A stretch of 34,305 nucleotides of DNA from assembly GCA_939800445.1 (NCBI GenBank), contig CALNGU010000018.1, positions 1 through 34,305 of the forward strand, written 5' to 3'. The position numbers and the translations under genes are program-made. Below the pieces are notes generated by a model that ran no database searches, had not been told where the DNA came from, and saw nothing but the letters and a program-made list of their open reading frames with translations. Of the stretch, positions 24,883-34,214 are shown piece after piece (position 1 is the stretch's first letter; each line of letters opens with the position of its first letter). This stretch comes from an uncultured Bacteroidaceae bacterium. GTDB lineage: Bacteria > Bacteroidota > Bacteroidia > Bacteroidales > Bacteroidaceae.

Positions 24883-25989
24883 ATGAGAGCAGTATTGAGT
24901 TTCTTATTCTTGATGTTTGCCGGCATTGGGCTCTTTGCCCAGGTTTCGCAGACGGGGTATTACATAACAAAAGATGGTAAAAGGTATAACGGGGTCACTA
25001 TCGAAAATCCCGATTATGCCGATGCCTGTGAACGGGTCATGATTTCCACGGAGATGGATGGTGGCAAGTACTACTACCCAAAGGACATTGCAGCCTATGG
25101 GACAGACTATGGCTATAAATACGTCTCTGCTCTTGTCACCATAGACGGTGACACTGCCAATGTCTTTCTCAAGGAGTTGATCAGGGACCATGAAATCCTG
25201 CTGTATAAATACGAGGGGAAAAAAGGCGAGGCTTTCTATATGATTGACGCTTCAGGCAAATATGCCCAAATCAAAGATGGGGGCGAACATTACAGGCAAT
25301 TGTTGCAGGCGAGGGCTGCAGACTGCCCGGTCTTGACAGAACTGAATGAATTGCCGATGAAATTGACTGAATCTTCCCTTACCTCTTTATATGAGTCCTA
25401 CACGGACTGTTCCGTAAACAATTATCCAGGCATCACATGGGGCTTTGCTGTCAATGCTGGTCACACGTGGTTCAATTTCGAAGACGAGAATCGCTTTGAA
25501 ATACCTAATAGATTGTATGCCATGCCGGGCTTCTTTGTGGAAATCCCCATTGACAGGCGGATTAGCTTCCGTGCCGAGCTGTATTATTTCTTCACACAAA
25601 CGAAGAGCAATGAATGGACGGAGGAGCTCAATATGAATTCTTTTGAATATAAGAGGCATTCCCTCGTGCTTCCTTTGCTTTTCAAATATCGCTTTTCCAA
25701 TGTACAACGAAAGGTGTTGCCGTATCTCGAATTGGGCGCGACGCTGGATTTCAAGTTGTCGGGTGATATGCGGATTGTGGAGCAAGGAAATAACGTAGTC
25801 CTTCCTCGTACCACTTCTGGTGCGAAAGTTGCCGTTGGACCTGAGTTCGGCGTGGGGCTTGAGCATAAGCTTGGCAACGACCACGTCCTCTACTACGGCG
25901 TCCGTGCCGGTTACTATTTTGGTGCGGCGGCGACAGACAAAAGGGAGCATCGCAACAATGTCAGCATCAATTGCGCAATCTCATTTTGA
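24883..25989 (+). CDS. Exported outer-membrane beta-barrel family protein
   Basis: 368 aa; not recognised as a named family member. A signal peptide (about residues 1-19, ending GLFAQ) leads into an N-terminal region of about 150 residues (repeated YITKDGKRYNGV and TIDGDTANVFLKEL-like strands), then from about 185 alternating strands typical of OMP_b-brl domains (NAGHTWFNFEDE, FFVEIPIDRRISFRAELYYF, KVLPYLELGATLDF, GPEFGVGLEHKLG) and a C-terminal Phe (CAISF), the usual barrel terminus. It lies 46 nt after nspC and 40 nt before ftsK with no terminator between, so it may belong to the same transcript, although no functional link to polyamines is evident. Confidence 0.72.
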   Translation: MRAVLSFLFLMFAGIGLFAQVSQTGYYITKDGKRYNGVTIENPDYADACERVMISTEMDGGKYYYPKDIAAYGTDYGYKYVSALVTIDGDTANVFLKELIRDHEILLYKYEGKKGEAFYMIDASGKYAQIKDGGEHYRQLLQARAADCPVLTELNELPMKLTESSLTSLYESYTDCSVNNYPGITWGFAVNAGHTWFNFEDENRFEIPNRLYAMPGFFVEIPIDRRISFRAELYYFFTQTKSNEWTEELNMNSFEYKRHSLVLPLLFKYRFSNVQRKVLPYLELGATLDFKLSGDMRIVEQGNNVVLPRTTSGAKVAVGPEFGVGLEHKLGNDHVLYYGVRAGYYFGAAATDKREHRNNVSINCAISF

Positions 25990-26029
25990 TGAATTTAAAT
26001 AATTATAGTAAGGGAGTCAGGTTGAAAAG

Positions 26030-28471
26030 ATGGGCAAGAAAGGTGTAATATCAAAGGTTGTCGCATTCACCAAGGACGAGAATGTCCGTTTTGTGACAGG
26101 GATATTGTTGCTGATACTTTCTGTTTACTTTACGATAGCATTCTTTTCATTCTTTTCTACAGGTGGGAGTGATTACAGTGCGGTCAATAGTCCGGGCATA
26201 ACAATTGGCACCCCGTCAGCCGATGTGCAAAATCCCGCAGGAGGGCAGGGCGCAAGGTTTGCCAATTTCGTCATAAACGATGGATTTGGTGTCGCATCAA
26301 TCTTTTTGATATTCGTATTGTTGCTTGCCGGATTGAAGTTGATGAAGGTCGGCAAGTTCAAGTTTGTCAAATACCTCGTCTCATGCTTGCTGCTTACGGT
26401 GTGGATGTCGGTGTTCCTTAGTGCGGTGATACCGGCTACAGGCAACGGCACATTCATCAATTATGGCGGTGAGCATGGACAATTCATTTCCGAGTGGTTG
26501 GAGTTGCAGATAGGTGCTGTGGGGTTGTGGTTGCTCCTTGTAGCATTCCTCATCATAATAATGATATACATAAGCGCAGGTACGATTCCTTTGCTCAAGA
26601 AACTATTCACAATGCCAATGCGCCGCAAAGTCTCTACGGAAAGTAAAAGTGGCGGCAAGACTGTTGACATCGTAGATGAAAAACCTGCCCATAAGAACGT
26701 TGCCCGCACTGCCAAGACCTCAGCACCTGAGGTGAAGATTGACATTGATGTGGATAGCCAGGATGACATCCATTCCGACGTGCAAGATGCTCAGGAGGAA
26801 CCGGAGCGGCGTGAAGACTTGTCTTCTGTTGCGGCTGAAGCTGGTGACGCTCCGCAGCTTGAGACAATCGAGAGCAGCGATTGCGACATGACCATCGAAG
26901 TGGCCAAAAGCGATGAAGTGGAAGTCCCGCTCAAGCAGACGGTGGACATAAAATCCACAGAACCGTATGACCCGCGTCGTGACCTTGAGTACTACAAATT
27001 TCCAACCCTTGACCTGCTCACACAGTATGACAACTCCGAGCCGTCCGTGAACATTGAGGAGCAGAACGAGAACAAGAACCGCATCAAGGAGATACTGCGC
27101 AGCTTCGGCATAGAAATATGCACAATCAAGGCAACGGTAGGCCCGACAATCACTCTGTACGAGATTACCCCCGAGCAGGGAGTGAGGATTTCAAAGATAA
27201 GGGGGCTTGAGGATGACATCGCCTTGATCCTTAAAGCTATTGGGGTGAGAATTATTGCTCCGATACCAGGCAAGGGGACGATAGGCATAGAAGTGCCAAA
27301 CTCAAATCCGAAGATTGTTTCGATGCGCTCCATCATAGCCTCCAAGAAATTCCAGGAGTCCACATACGACCTGCCAGTAGCATTCGGGCGCACTATTACG
27401 AATGAAGTCTTCATGGTTGACCTTGCCAAGATGCCGCATATCCTTGTGGCTGGTGCGACTGGGCAAGGAAAGTCTGTCGGGTTGAACGCCATCATCACTT
27501 CGTTGCTTTACAAGAAGCACCCGGCGGAATTGAAGTTCGTGATGATTGACCCCAAGAAAGTCGAGTTCAGCATCTACTCCATCATTGAGAGGCATTTCTT
27601 GGCAAAGCTGCCTGACTCTGACGATGCCATCATCACCGACTTCACAAAGGTCATCCACACTCTCAACTCGCTGTGCATAGAGATGGATGAACGCTACGAC
27701 CTGTTGAAAGCTGCCCAAGTCAGGAACGTCAAGGAATACAACAAGAAGTTCGTGTCTCGGCAGTTGAACCCCGAGAAGGGTCATAGATTCATGCCCTACA
27801 TTGTAGTGGTGATTGATGAATTCGGCGACCTCATCATGCAAGCCGGCAAGGACATCGAGTTCCCGATAGCGCGAATTGCACAGCTGGCTCGTGCGGTGGG
27901 CATCCATATGATTATCGCCACCCAACGACCGACAACCCAAATCATAACAGGAAACATCAAGACTAACTTCCCGGCGCGCGTGGCATTCAGGGTGGCGCAA
28001 AGGATAGACTCCATGACCATCTTGGACCGTCCCGGTGCCAACCAGCTCATCGGACGTGGTGATATGCTCTTCCTGCAAGGCAATGACCCGGTCCGTGTGC
28101 AGTGCGCGTTTGTCGATACCCCCGAGGTCGAGAACATCACGTCCTACATCGCCGAGCAGCAAGGCTATCCCACAGCATTCTACTTGCCAGAATACGTGGA
28201 TGAGAACAGCGGTGGCGGTGCATCTGCCGACCTTGACGTGAATAAAATGGACTCGCTCTTCGAAGACGCGGCGCGCCTTGTCGTGATACACCAACAGGGC
28301 TCGACATCGTTGATACAACGCAAGTTCTCCATAGGCTACAACCGTGCCGGACGTATAATGGACCAGCTTGAGAGGGCAGGCATCGTCGGTGCTGCCGACG
28401 GGAGCAAGCCCCGCCAGGTCATGTGCATGGACGAGGCGGATCTGCAAATGAAACTAAGCAATCTGAAATGA
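26030..28471 (+). CDS. ftsK: DNA translocase FtsK
   Basis: Septal DNA pump that moves chromosome termini during division and activates XerCD recombination. 813 aa. Four N-terminal TM segments (within about residues 22-190) anchor it; a charged linker spans about 195-310; the RecA-like motor follows with Walker A GATGQGKS (475-482), Walker B YIVVVIDEFGDLI and TQRPTTQIITGNIKTNFPARVAFRV. The C-terminal winged-helix gamma domain (about 745-813, HQQGSTSLIQRKFSIGYNRAGRIMDQLE) reads orienting DNA sequences. Its last codons overlap the LolA-like gene as ATGA. Confidence 0.95.
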   Translation: MGKKGVISKVVAFTKDENVRFVTGILLLILSVYFTIAFFSFFSTGGSDYSAVNSPGITIGTPSADVQNPAGGQGARFANFVINDGFGVASIFLIFVLLLAGLKLMKVGKFKFVKYLVSCLLLTVWMSVFLSAVIPATGNGTFINYGGEHGQFISEWLELQIGAVGLWLLLVAFLIIIMIYISAGTIPLLKKLFTMPMRRKVSTESKSGGKTVDIVDEKPAHKNVARTAKTSAPEVKIDIDVDSQDDIHSDVQDAQEEPERREDLSSVAAEAGDAPQLETIESSDCDMTIEVAKSDEVEVPLKQTVDIKSTEPYDPRRDLEYYKFPTLDLLTQYDNSEPSVNIEEQNENKNRIKEILRSFGIEICTIKATVGPTITLYEITPEQGVRISKIRGLEDDIALILKAIGVRIIAPIPGKGTIGIEVPNSNPKIVSMRSIIASKKFQESTYDLPVAFGRTITNEVFMVDLAKMPHILVAGATGQGKSVGLNAIITSLLYKKHPAELKFVMIDPKKVEFSIYSIIERHFLAKLPDSDDAIITDFTKVIHTLNSLCIEMDERYDLLKAAQVRNVKEYNKKFVSRQLNPEKGHRFMPYIVVVIDEFGDLIMQAGKDIEFPIARIAQLARAVGIHMIIATQRPTTQIITGNIKTNFPARVAFRVAQRIDSMTILDRPGANQLIGRGDMLFLQGNDPVRVQCAFVDTPEVENITSYIAEQQGYPTAFYLPEYVDENSGGGASADLDVNKMDSLFEDAARLVVIHQQGSTSLIQRKFSIGYNRAGRIMDQLERAGIVGAADGSKPRQVMCMDEADLQMKLSNLK

Positions 28472-29064
28472 ACAGACTGAATCTTTTGTTATTGGCGGCG
28501 TTGTTGCCGCTGGCTGTCTTTGCGCAAGGCGGTGCGACATCCTCGCAGGTGCTTGCCTATGTCGAGAAGACCATCACCTCCTATGGCGCATTCACCGTGG
28601 AGCTTGACATAGACGGGATGAAATCGGAACTGACCGTCAACGCCGACAGATTTTACCTCAGTTCTGCCGACGCAAACGTCTGGTATGACGGGAGCACCCT
28701 CTGGACCTACATCAAGGATGCCGGCGAGGTCAACGTGTCAACCCCCACGGCTGACGAGCTTGGCAACATCAATCCCTACGCCATCCTCAGGCACTGGCAG
28801 GACAACTTCCGTCACAAACTGCGTGGCACGGCGGCAGGCTACACCATCGTGGAGTTGACACCGTTGCATCCGTCCGACTACGAGTCGCTGACCATCTATG
28901 TCGATGGCGGGCACAACATCCGCAAGTTGACGGTAGTCTTTGACGAGGCCAATCTGTCGGACATCACAATCAGCGGATTGAAGCGGAGCGTGAAGGTTGA
29001 CAACTCGATGTTCGCCTTCGACCGGACGAAACACCCCAATGTGGACATTATAGATTTAAGATAA
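28468..29064 (+). CDS. LolA-like periplasmic lipoprotein carrier family protein
   Basis: 198 aa. A signal peptide (about residues 1-20, PLAVFAQ) is followed by a LolA/LolB-type half-barrel pattern: SYGAFTVELDIDGMKSELTVNADRFYLSS, then WYDGSTLWTYIKDAGEVNVSTP, the usual test-for-oxidation-like strand pair of outer-membrane lipoprotein carrier homologues. The gene order ftsK-lolA is common in bacteria, including Bacteroidota. ATG 28468 overlaps the ftsK stop codon. True LolA function is inferred from fold and position. Confidence 0.83.
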   Translation: MNRLNLLLLAALLPLAVFAQGGATSSQVLAYVEKTITSYGAFTVELDIDGMKSELTVNADRFYLSSADANVWYDGSTLWTYIKDAGEVNVSTPTADELGNINPYAILRHWQDNFRHKLRGTAAGYTIVELTPLHPSDYESLTIYVDGGHNIRKLTVVFDEANLSDITISGLKRSVKVDNSMFAFDRTKHPNVDIIDLR

Positions 29065-29081
29065 ACATAGGAAAGGAAACC

Positions 29082-30020
29082 ATGGAAAGAGTTAGATGTT
29101 TGATTATCGGCTCAGGCCCAGCCGGCTACACCGCCGCGATATACACGGGTCGGGCAAATATATCACCAGTATTGTACGAGGGCCTGCAACCTGGCGGGCA
29201 GTTGACCATCACGACCGAGGTCGAGAATTTCCCGGGCTACCCCGAGGGTGTGACCGGCCCGCAGTTGATGGACGATATGCGCAATCAGGCCTTACGTTTC
29301 GGTGCGGACATCCGCAACGGCATTGTCACCAAGGTGGATTTCACCCAGCATCCGTTGAAGGTCACGGTCGATGACGAGCAAGAGCTGCTGGCCGACACCG
29401 TCATCATCGCCACGGGCGCATCAGCCAAATACTTGGGGCTGACCGACGAGAAAAAGTATGCCGGGATGGGCGTCAGTGCGTGCGCCACTTGCGACGGTTT
29501 CTTCTACCGCAACAAGACGGTGGCTGTTGTAGGCGGCGGCGACACGGCGTGCGAGGAAGCGACTTATCTGGCAGGATTGGCCAAAAAGGTCTACCTGCTC
29601 GTCCGCAAACCCTACCTGAGGGCATCGAAGATAATGCAGGACCGTGTCCTTGGCAATGAGAAAATCGAGGTGCTGTTTGAGCACAACGCCGAGGGGCTCT
29701 ACGGCGACAACGGCGTGGAGGGAGTCCACCTCGTCAAGAGGCTGGGACAGGCCGACGAGACACACTATGACTTGCCGATAGACGGGTTCTTCCTCGCCAT
29801 AGGGCACAAGCCCAACTCCGAGGTGTTCGCTCCCTATGTCAAGACCGACGAGGTGGGCTACATCGTCACCGAGGCTGGCACGCCGAGGACAAACATCGAG
29901 GGAGTCTTTGCGGCAGGCGACGTGGCTGACCCGCATTACCGCCAGGCCATCACGGCTGCGGGCAGCGGTTGCAAGGCGGCGATAGAGGTTGAACGCTATC
30001 TGTCCGAGAAGGGGCTTTGA
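29082..30020 (+). CDS. trxB: Thioredoxin-disulfide reductase
   Basis: NADPH-dependent flavoenzyme reducing thioredoxin; 312 aa, the low-molecular-weight bacterial type. FAD-binding GSGPAGYTAAIY is near the N-terminus, the redox pair is Cys134-x-x-Cys137 in CATCDGFFY, the NADPH motif is VVGGGDTACEEA, and the C-terminal FAD motif is GVFAAGDVADPHYRQAITAAGSG (split here around GDVAD). It lies 17 nt after the LolA-like gene and is closed by a strong terminator. Confidence 0.95.
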   Translation: MERVRCLIIGSGPAGYTAAIYTGRANISPVLYEGLQPGGQLTITTEVENFPGYPEGVTGPQLMDDMRNQALRFGADIRNGIVTKVDFTQHPLKVTVDDEQELLADTVIIATGASAKYLGLTDEKKYAGMGVSACATCDGFFYRNKTVAVVGGGDTACEEATYLAGLAKKVYLLVRKPYLRASKIMQDRVLGNEKIEVLFEHNAEGLYGDNGVEGVHLVKRLGQADETHYDLPIDGFFLAIGHKPNSEVFAPYVKTDEVGYIVTEAGTPRTNIEGVFAAGDVADPHYRQAITAAGSGCKAAIEVERYLSEKGL

Positions 30021-30029
30021 TGCGGCATC

Positions 30030-30068
30030 GGCGCACGGTCGGCCAAGTGCTGTCCGTGCGCCTTTATT
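30030..30068 (+). terminator. Intrinsic terminator of trxB
   Basis: 9-bp perfect stem GGCGCACGG / CCGTGCGCC (30030-30038, 30054-30062) followed by TTTATT. Confidence 0.85.
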
Positions 30069-30112
30069 ATGTTTCAAACCATGGCCTCAGGACATCGTGC
30101 GGACAGGGTGCG

Positions 30113-30178
30113 TTGTTAGTCGGACTAACAAGCATTGTTAATGCGACTAACAAAGCTTGTTAGTGCCACTAACAAGGC
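30113..30178. repeat. 3 x 22-bp tandem array, each unit an 8-3-8 dyad
   Basis: Units at 30113-30134, 30135-30156 and 30157-30178, exactly 22 bp each. Every unit is TTGTTAGT, 3 nt, ACTAACAA, 3 nt; only one arm position deviates (TTGTTAAT in unit 2). The N3 centres (CGG, GCG, GCC) and spacers (GCA, AGC, GGC) vary. The array lies in the 310-nt spacer between trxB and the acyltransferase gene, 113 bp before the latter's -7 element. Other content of the spacer: the trxB terminator and the promoter at 30272-30298. Confidence 0.92.
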
Positions 30179-30271
30179 GTGTCATTCCGGCGGCTTCCTG
30201 ACCTGCCTGCCAAAGGGTGTGATGGAGTGGGGCATGATGCCGTGAGGGCATATTTTGCTTTACGGCAAATC

Positions 30272-30298
30272 TTGCCGCGCCGTGCTTTGTTACTTTTG
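30272..30298 (+). promoter_or_regulatory. Putative promoter of the acyltransferase-GH84 operon
   Basis: TTG (30272-30274), a short 16-nt spacer, TACTTTTG (30291-30298), 32 nt before the ATG at 30331. Confidence 0.5.
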
Positions 30299-30330
30299 CC
30301 GCGTATTAATCAAAACGTAAAGATTGCATT

Positions 30331-31497
30331 ATGTTAAAGACTTCTTCATCCGCATTCTCCGACACCAAGCCGCACTACGAGCTGCTTGACGGGCTGAGGG
30401 GAGTTGCGGCGTTGCTGGTGATTTGGTATCATGTGTTCGAGGGCTTCGCCACGAGTCCGATTGACCAGCGTTTCAACCACGGCTATCTGGCCGTTGACTT
30501 CTTTTTCATCCTTTCGGGCTTCGTGATCGGCTATGCCTACGATGACCGCTGGCGGACGACGCTCACGTTGCGGGGCTTTTTCCGCCGCCGCCTCATCCGC
30601 CTGCACCCGATGGTGGTGCTGGGAGCCGTGCTTGGCGCGGTGTCCTACCTCGTGCAGGGCAGCGAGCGGTGGGACGGCACGCCCGTGCCGCTGGCGATGG
30701 TGCTGCTGGCATTGTTGCTCAATTTCTTCCTGATACCGGTCGCTCCTGGCGCGGCGCACGATGTGAGGGGCAACAACGAGATGTACCCGCTCAACGGGCC
30801 GAGCTGGTCGCTGTTTTTCGAGTATATCGGCAACATCCTCTATGCGTTGTTCCTGAGGCGGATGCCGACGGCTTTCCTTGCGTTCTTCGTGGGGTTGGCC
30901 GGGGTGGGGCTGGCCTCCTACTCGGTGCTTAGCCTGTCGGGCTACGGGCATCTGGGTGTGGGGTGGTCGCTCATCGACAACAATCTGCTTGGCGGGCTGT
31001 TGCGCCTGTTGTTCTCATTCGGCATAGGGTTGCTGATGTCCCGTGTGTTCAAGCCTGTCAAGGTGCGCGGGGCGTTCTGGCTCTGCACTGTCGCGCTGGC
31101 GGTGCTGTTTGCCGTGCCGCACATCGGCGGTGCTGACGCGACGTGGCAGAATGGTATCTATGATGCCGTCTGCACTATCATCGTGTTCCCCTGCCTCGTC
31201 TATATCGCGGCATCGGGCAAGACGACTGACAAGGTGTCGTCGGCGGTGTGCAAGTTCCTTGGTGACATCTCTTATCCTATATATATAGTCCATTATCCAT
31301 CGATGTACCTCTACTATTCATGGCTGTGGAAGAACGGCTACACCTTCTCCCAGACGTGGCCGGTCGCCTTGGGATTGTTCTTCGGCAACATCATCCTGGC
31401 GTATGCCTGCCTCAAACTTTACGATGAGCCGGTGCGCCGTTGGCTGAGCCGCAAGTTCATGGACAAGAAGGTTTCGACATCAAAACATCAATCATAA
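30331..31497 (+). CDS. Acyltransferase family 3 (OafA-like) membrane protein
   Basis: 388 aa integral membrane O-acyltransferase with about ten hydrophobic segments. The signature is at the start: YELLDGLRGVAALLVIWYHVF, with the conserved R and the candidate catalytic His of the WYHV motif near residue 36. LAVDFFFILSGFVIGYAY and the later FLGDISYPIYIVHYP are also hallmarks of the family. Such enzymes acetylate or otherwise acylate surface glycans, peptidoglycan or antibiotics; the substrate cannot be told from sequence. It ends 10 nt before a secreted GH84 glycosidase, suggesting a link to amino-sugar-containing glycans. Confidence 0.87.
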   Translation: MLKTSSSAFSDTKPHYELLDGLRGVAALLVIWYHVFEGFATSPIDQRFNHGYLAVDFFFILSGFVIGYAYDDRWRTTLTLRGFFRRRLIRLHPMVVLGAVLGAVSYLVQGSERWDGTPVPLAMVLLALLLNFFLIPVAPGAAHDVRGNNEMYPLNGPSWSLFFEYIGNILYALFLRRMPTAFLAFFVGLAGVGLASYSVLSLSGYGHLGVGWSLIDNNLLGGLLRLLFSFGIGLLMSRVFKPVKVRGAFWLCTVALAVLFAVPHIGGADATWQNGIYDAVCTIIVFPCLVYIAASGKTTDKVSSAVCKFLGDISYPIYIVHYPSMYLYYSWLWKNGYTFSQTWPVALGLFFGNIILAYACLKLYDEPVRRWLSRKFMDKKVSTSKHQS

Positions 31498-31507
31498 AAT
31501 CAGTAGC

Positions 31508-34066
31508 ATGAAGAATTACAAGAGATCAATCCTGCTCTTCGCGGCCTGCGCCCTGGTGGGGCTGAACGCATCGGCACAAGATGACGGCTTCGACCTCGAT
31601 TCGCAGCGTTCAGAGTCGCAGAGCGTACTACCTGTCCCCGGTCACAAGGTTGACCATGGGGGGCTGGTCATCAATCCGACACCTCAGCATCTGGAGCTTG
31701 TCCCCGGTGCGCGGCTTGCCATCTCCGAGGGGTTCAACGTCAAGGACAAGCAGGGCAAGTTTGCCGACGCTCTCGGTTTCATCACCCACGGCAAGCACGG
31801 GGTGAAGCTGACGATAGATTTCGGTGCCAAAGTCTCGTCGAAGCACGGTGTCGAGCAGAGGTCTGGAGCCTATGCCATGACGGTCGGCCAAGACGGGGTG
31901 AGCATCGTGGGGTATGACGAGCGCGGTGCTTTCTATGGCATCCAGACGCTCAGGCAAATCCTTGGCAGCCCTGTCGCCAGTGGGGGCGAAGTGCCTTGCA
32001 TGACCATCAATGACTATCCCGACCTGCCTTACAGGGGCGTTGTCGAGGGATTCTACGGCAATCCCTGGTCGCACGAGGTGAGGATGTCGCTCATCGATTT
32101 CTACGGGCAAAACAAGATGGACACCTACCTCTACGGCCCGAAGGACGACCCCTACCACAGCAGTCCCAACTGGCGGTTGCCTTATCCCGAGGAGGAAGCC
32201 CGTCACCTCACCGAGCTTGTCCAGGCTTGCCGCCACAACCGCGTGGATTTTGTCTGGGCCATTCATCCGGGCAAGGATATCAAATGGAACGAGGAGGATT
32301 ACCAGAACCTCGTCCATAAATTCAACCTCATGTACGACCTTGGCGTGCGGTCGTTTGCCATCTTCTTCGACGACATATCTGGTGAGGGAACTAACCCGGT
32401 CAAGCAGGTCGAGTTGCTCAACCGCCTGACCGACGATTTCGTCAAGGCCAAGGGCGATGTGTCGTCGCTGATTGTCTGCCCGACCGACTATTCGCGTCTC
32501 TGGGCGAAACCCGGGCCGGACGGGGCGTTGTCAATCTATGGCAAGACGCTTGACCCGTCAATCAAAGTTTTCTGGACGGGTGATGTCGTGTGCAGCGACC
32601 TGACCCGCGAGACGCTCGACTGGATTAACACGAGGATACGCCGCCCGGCCTACTACTGGTGGAACTATCCTGTGACCGACTACGTCCGCAACATCATCCT
32701 CCAAGGGCCGGTCTACGGGCTTGACACCACGCTGACCGATGACAACCTCTGCGGTTTCGTCAGCAACCCGATGGAGCATGGCGAGGCATCGAAGCTTGCC
32801 CTTTACGGCGTTGCCGACTATGCGTGGAACGTCGCCGACTATAATGCCATCGACAATTGGGAGAGGGGACTGGAGGCTCTGATGCCCGGTGCGGCAGAGG
32901 CCTACCGCACGTTTGCCATCCACTCGGCTGACACCGAGACGGGTTATCGCCGCGACGAGTCGTGGGAGACCGCCACGTTCACCCTCGACACGTGGACTGA
33001 CGACCGCGCAGACCGCCTCTACCAAGAGTTTGAGGAGATTGAGAAAGTCCCGGCAGCTATCGCCGACGGATGCACCAACCGCGCATTGTACTCGGAACTC
33101 CGTCCCTGGCTCACCGAGTTCGGCAAGCTCGGCACACGCGGCAAGCGCACCATCGACCTGATGCGTGCCTACCGCAGCGGTGTGGACGGCGGGGCGTTCT
33201 GGAATGCCTACATCGCCAACCTCATGACATCCGACGACCGTGCAGCCTACGAGGGTCACAAGTCGGGCACGATGAAGCTCCAGCCTTTCTACGAAACTGC
33301 GATGGACGACATGGCGCACGCCTTCATGACCACGTTGATGGGCACCGCGCCGATGAGGTACAGGGGCATAGGCTCGTTCCCCAACGCATCGACGACACTC
33401 ACCAAGCTGATGTTTGACAACGACTCCGTGTCCCACTACACATCGGGCATGGCGCAGGGCGAGGGCGACTGGATAGGCGTTGACCTCGGCGGCGTGTTTG
33501 ACGTGCACGAAGTGGACATCCACCAAGGGCGCAACTCGGTCGATGACGTTGACTACTTCGACCACGTCGTCCTCGAAAGCTCCACCGACGGCAAGGTGTG
33601 GAGGCCGCTGACCCCGGGGCTTGAGAAATACTACGACATCAACTGGAGCGGCGACACCATCAAGGCACGCTACGTCCGCCTGCGCCGCCTCGCTTCGGCC
33701 AAAACCAACTATGCCGCCGTCCGCTCATTCGTTGTTAACCCCGTGCGGCTCGACAACCTCGGCTTCACGCTTGAGGCCGACGATGCCGAGGGCGCGCTGA
33801 TGATGTTCGACAAGCGGCTTGACACTTCATGCAAGCTCGACGGCGCGGTCACATTCACCACGCTGGCCGGCACGGCACGCTACACCATCCTGACGGGAAG
33901 CCTTGACGGGGCGGCCGTCACCGTCAGACAGTTCGCCGCCGACGGCACGGTGCTTGCCGAGACCACATTCACTGACCCCTTCATCCAGTTTGACACCATC
34001 GATGGCGCGGCCAGAATGACGGTCGAGGGACGTGCCGAGGTGTTTGAGATAATCCCCCAACGGTGA
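31508..34066 (+). CDS. GH84 beta-N-acetylglucosaminidase (O-GlcNAcase-like)
   Basis: Exported exo-glycosidase removing beta-linked N-acetylglucosamine, by family from host glycans or O-GlcNAc proteins, with substrate-assisted retaining catalysis. 852 aa. A signal peptide covers about residues 1-23. The order is GH20b-like N-domain (about 55-160), GH84 barrel (about 175-470, beginning RGVVEGFYGNPWSHEVR), helical domain (to about 620), F5/8C/CBM32-like lectin domain (about 625-745, IGVDLGGVFDVHEVDIHQGR) and a final beta domain. The catalytic pair is Asp288-Asp289 in FFDDISGEGTNP. The barrel is very close to the characterised Bacteroides thetaiotaomicron GH84 enzyme, from memory of that sequence. 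A terminator follows. Confidence 0.94.
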   Translation: MKNYKRSILLFAACALVGLNASAQDDGFDLDSQRSESQSVLPVPGHKVDHGGLVINPTPQHLELVPGARLAISEGFNVKDKQGKFADALGFITHGKHGVKLTIDFGAKVSSKHGVEQRSGAYAMTVGQDGVSIVGYDERGAFYGIQTLRQILGSPVASGGEVPCMTINDYPDLPYRGVVEGFYGNPWSHEVRMSLIDFYGQNKMDTYLYGPKDDPYHSSPNWRLPYPEEEARHLTELVQACRHNRVDFVWAIHPGKDIKWNEEDYQNLVHKFNLMYDLGVRSFAIFFDDISGEGTNPVKQVELLNRLTDDFVKAKGDVSSLIVCPTDYSRLWAKPGPDGALSIYGKTLDPSIKVFWTGDVVCSDLTRETLDWINTRIRRPAYYWWNYPVTDYVRNIILQGPVYGLDTTLTDDNLCGFVSNPMEHGEASKLALYGVADYAWNVADYNAIDNWERGLEALMPGAAEAYRTFAIHSADTETGYRRDESWETATFTLDTWTDDRADRLYQEFEEIEKVPAAIADGCTNRALYSELRPWLTEFGKLGTRGKRTIDLMRAYRSGVDGGAFWNAYIANLMTSDDRAAYEGHKSGTMKLQPFYETAMDDMAHAFMTTLMGTAPMRYRGIGSFPNASTTLTKLMFDNDSVSHYTSGMAQGEGDWIGVDLGGVFDVHEVDIHQGRNSVDDVDYFDHVVLESSTDGKVWRPLTPGLEKYYDINWSGDTIKARYVRLRRLASAKTNYAAVRSFVVNPVRLDNLGFTLEADDAEGALMMFDKRLDTSCKLDGAVTFTTLAGTARYTILTGSLDGAAVTVRQFAADGTVLAETTFTDPFIQFDTIDGAARMTVEGRAEVFEIIPQR

Positions 34067-34108
34067 CGCACGGCCGTTGACCCCCGCCGTGACGGGAAGA
34101 CGAGGCAG

Positions 34109-34153
34109 GAGCCGGGCAGGCGGAGCAATCCGCTGTCGCCTGGCTCTTCTTTT
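34109..34153 (+). terminator. Intrinsic terminator after the GH84 gene
   Basis: Imperfect stem with outer arms GAGCC / GGCTC (34109-34113, 34142-34146) and inner GCGGA / TCCGC, followed by CTTCTTTT. Confidence 0.7.
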
Positions 34154-34214
34154 GGGATGAGCGGGACAGTGTAGAGACGCTGCCTGCCGCCTTTCAAGCA
34201 ATCATGTCGGGGGA

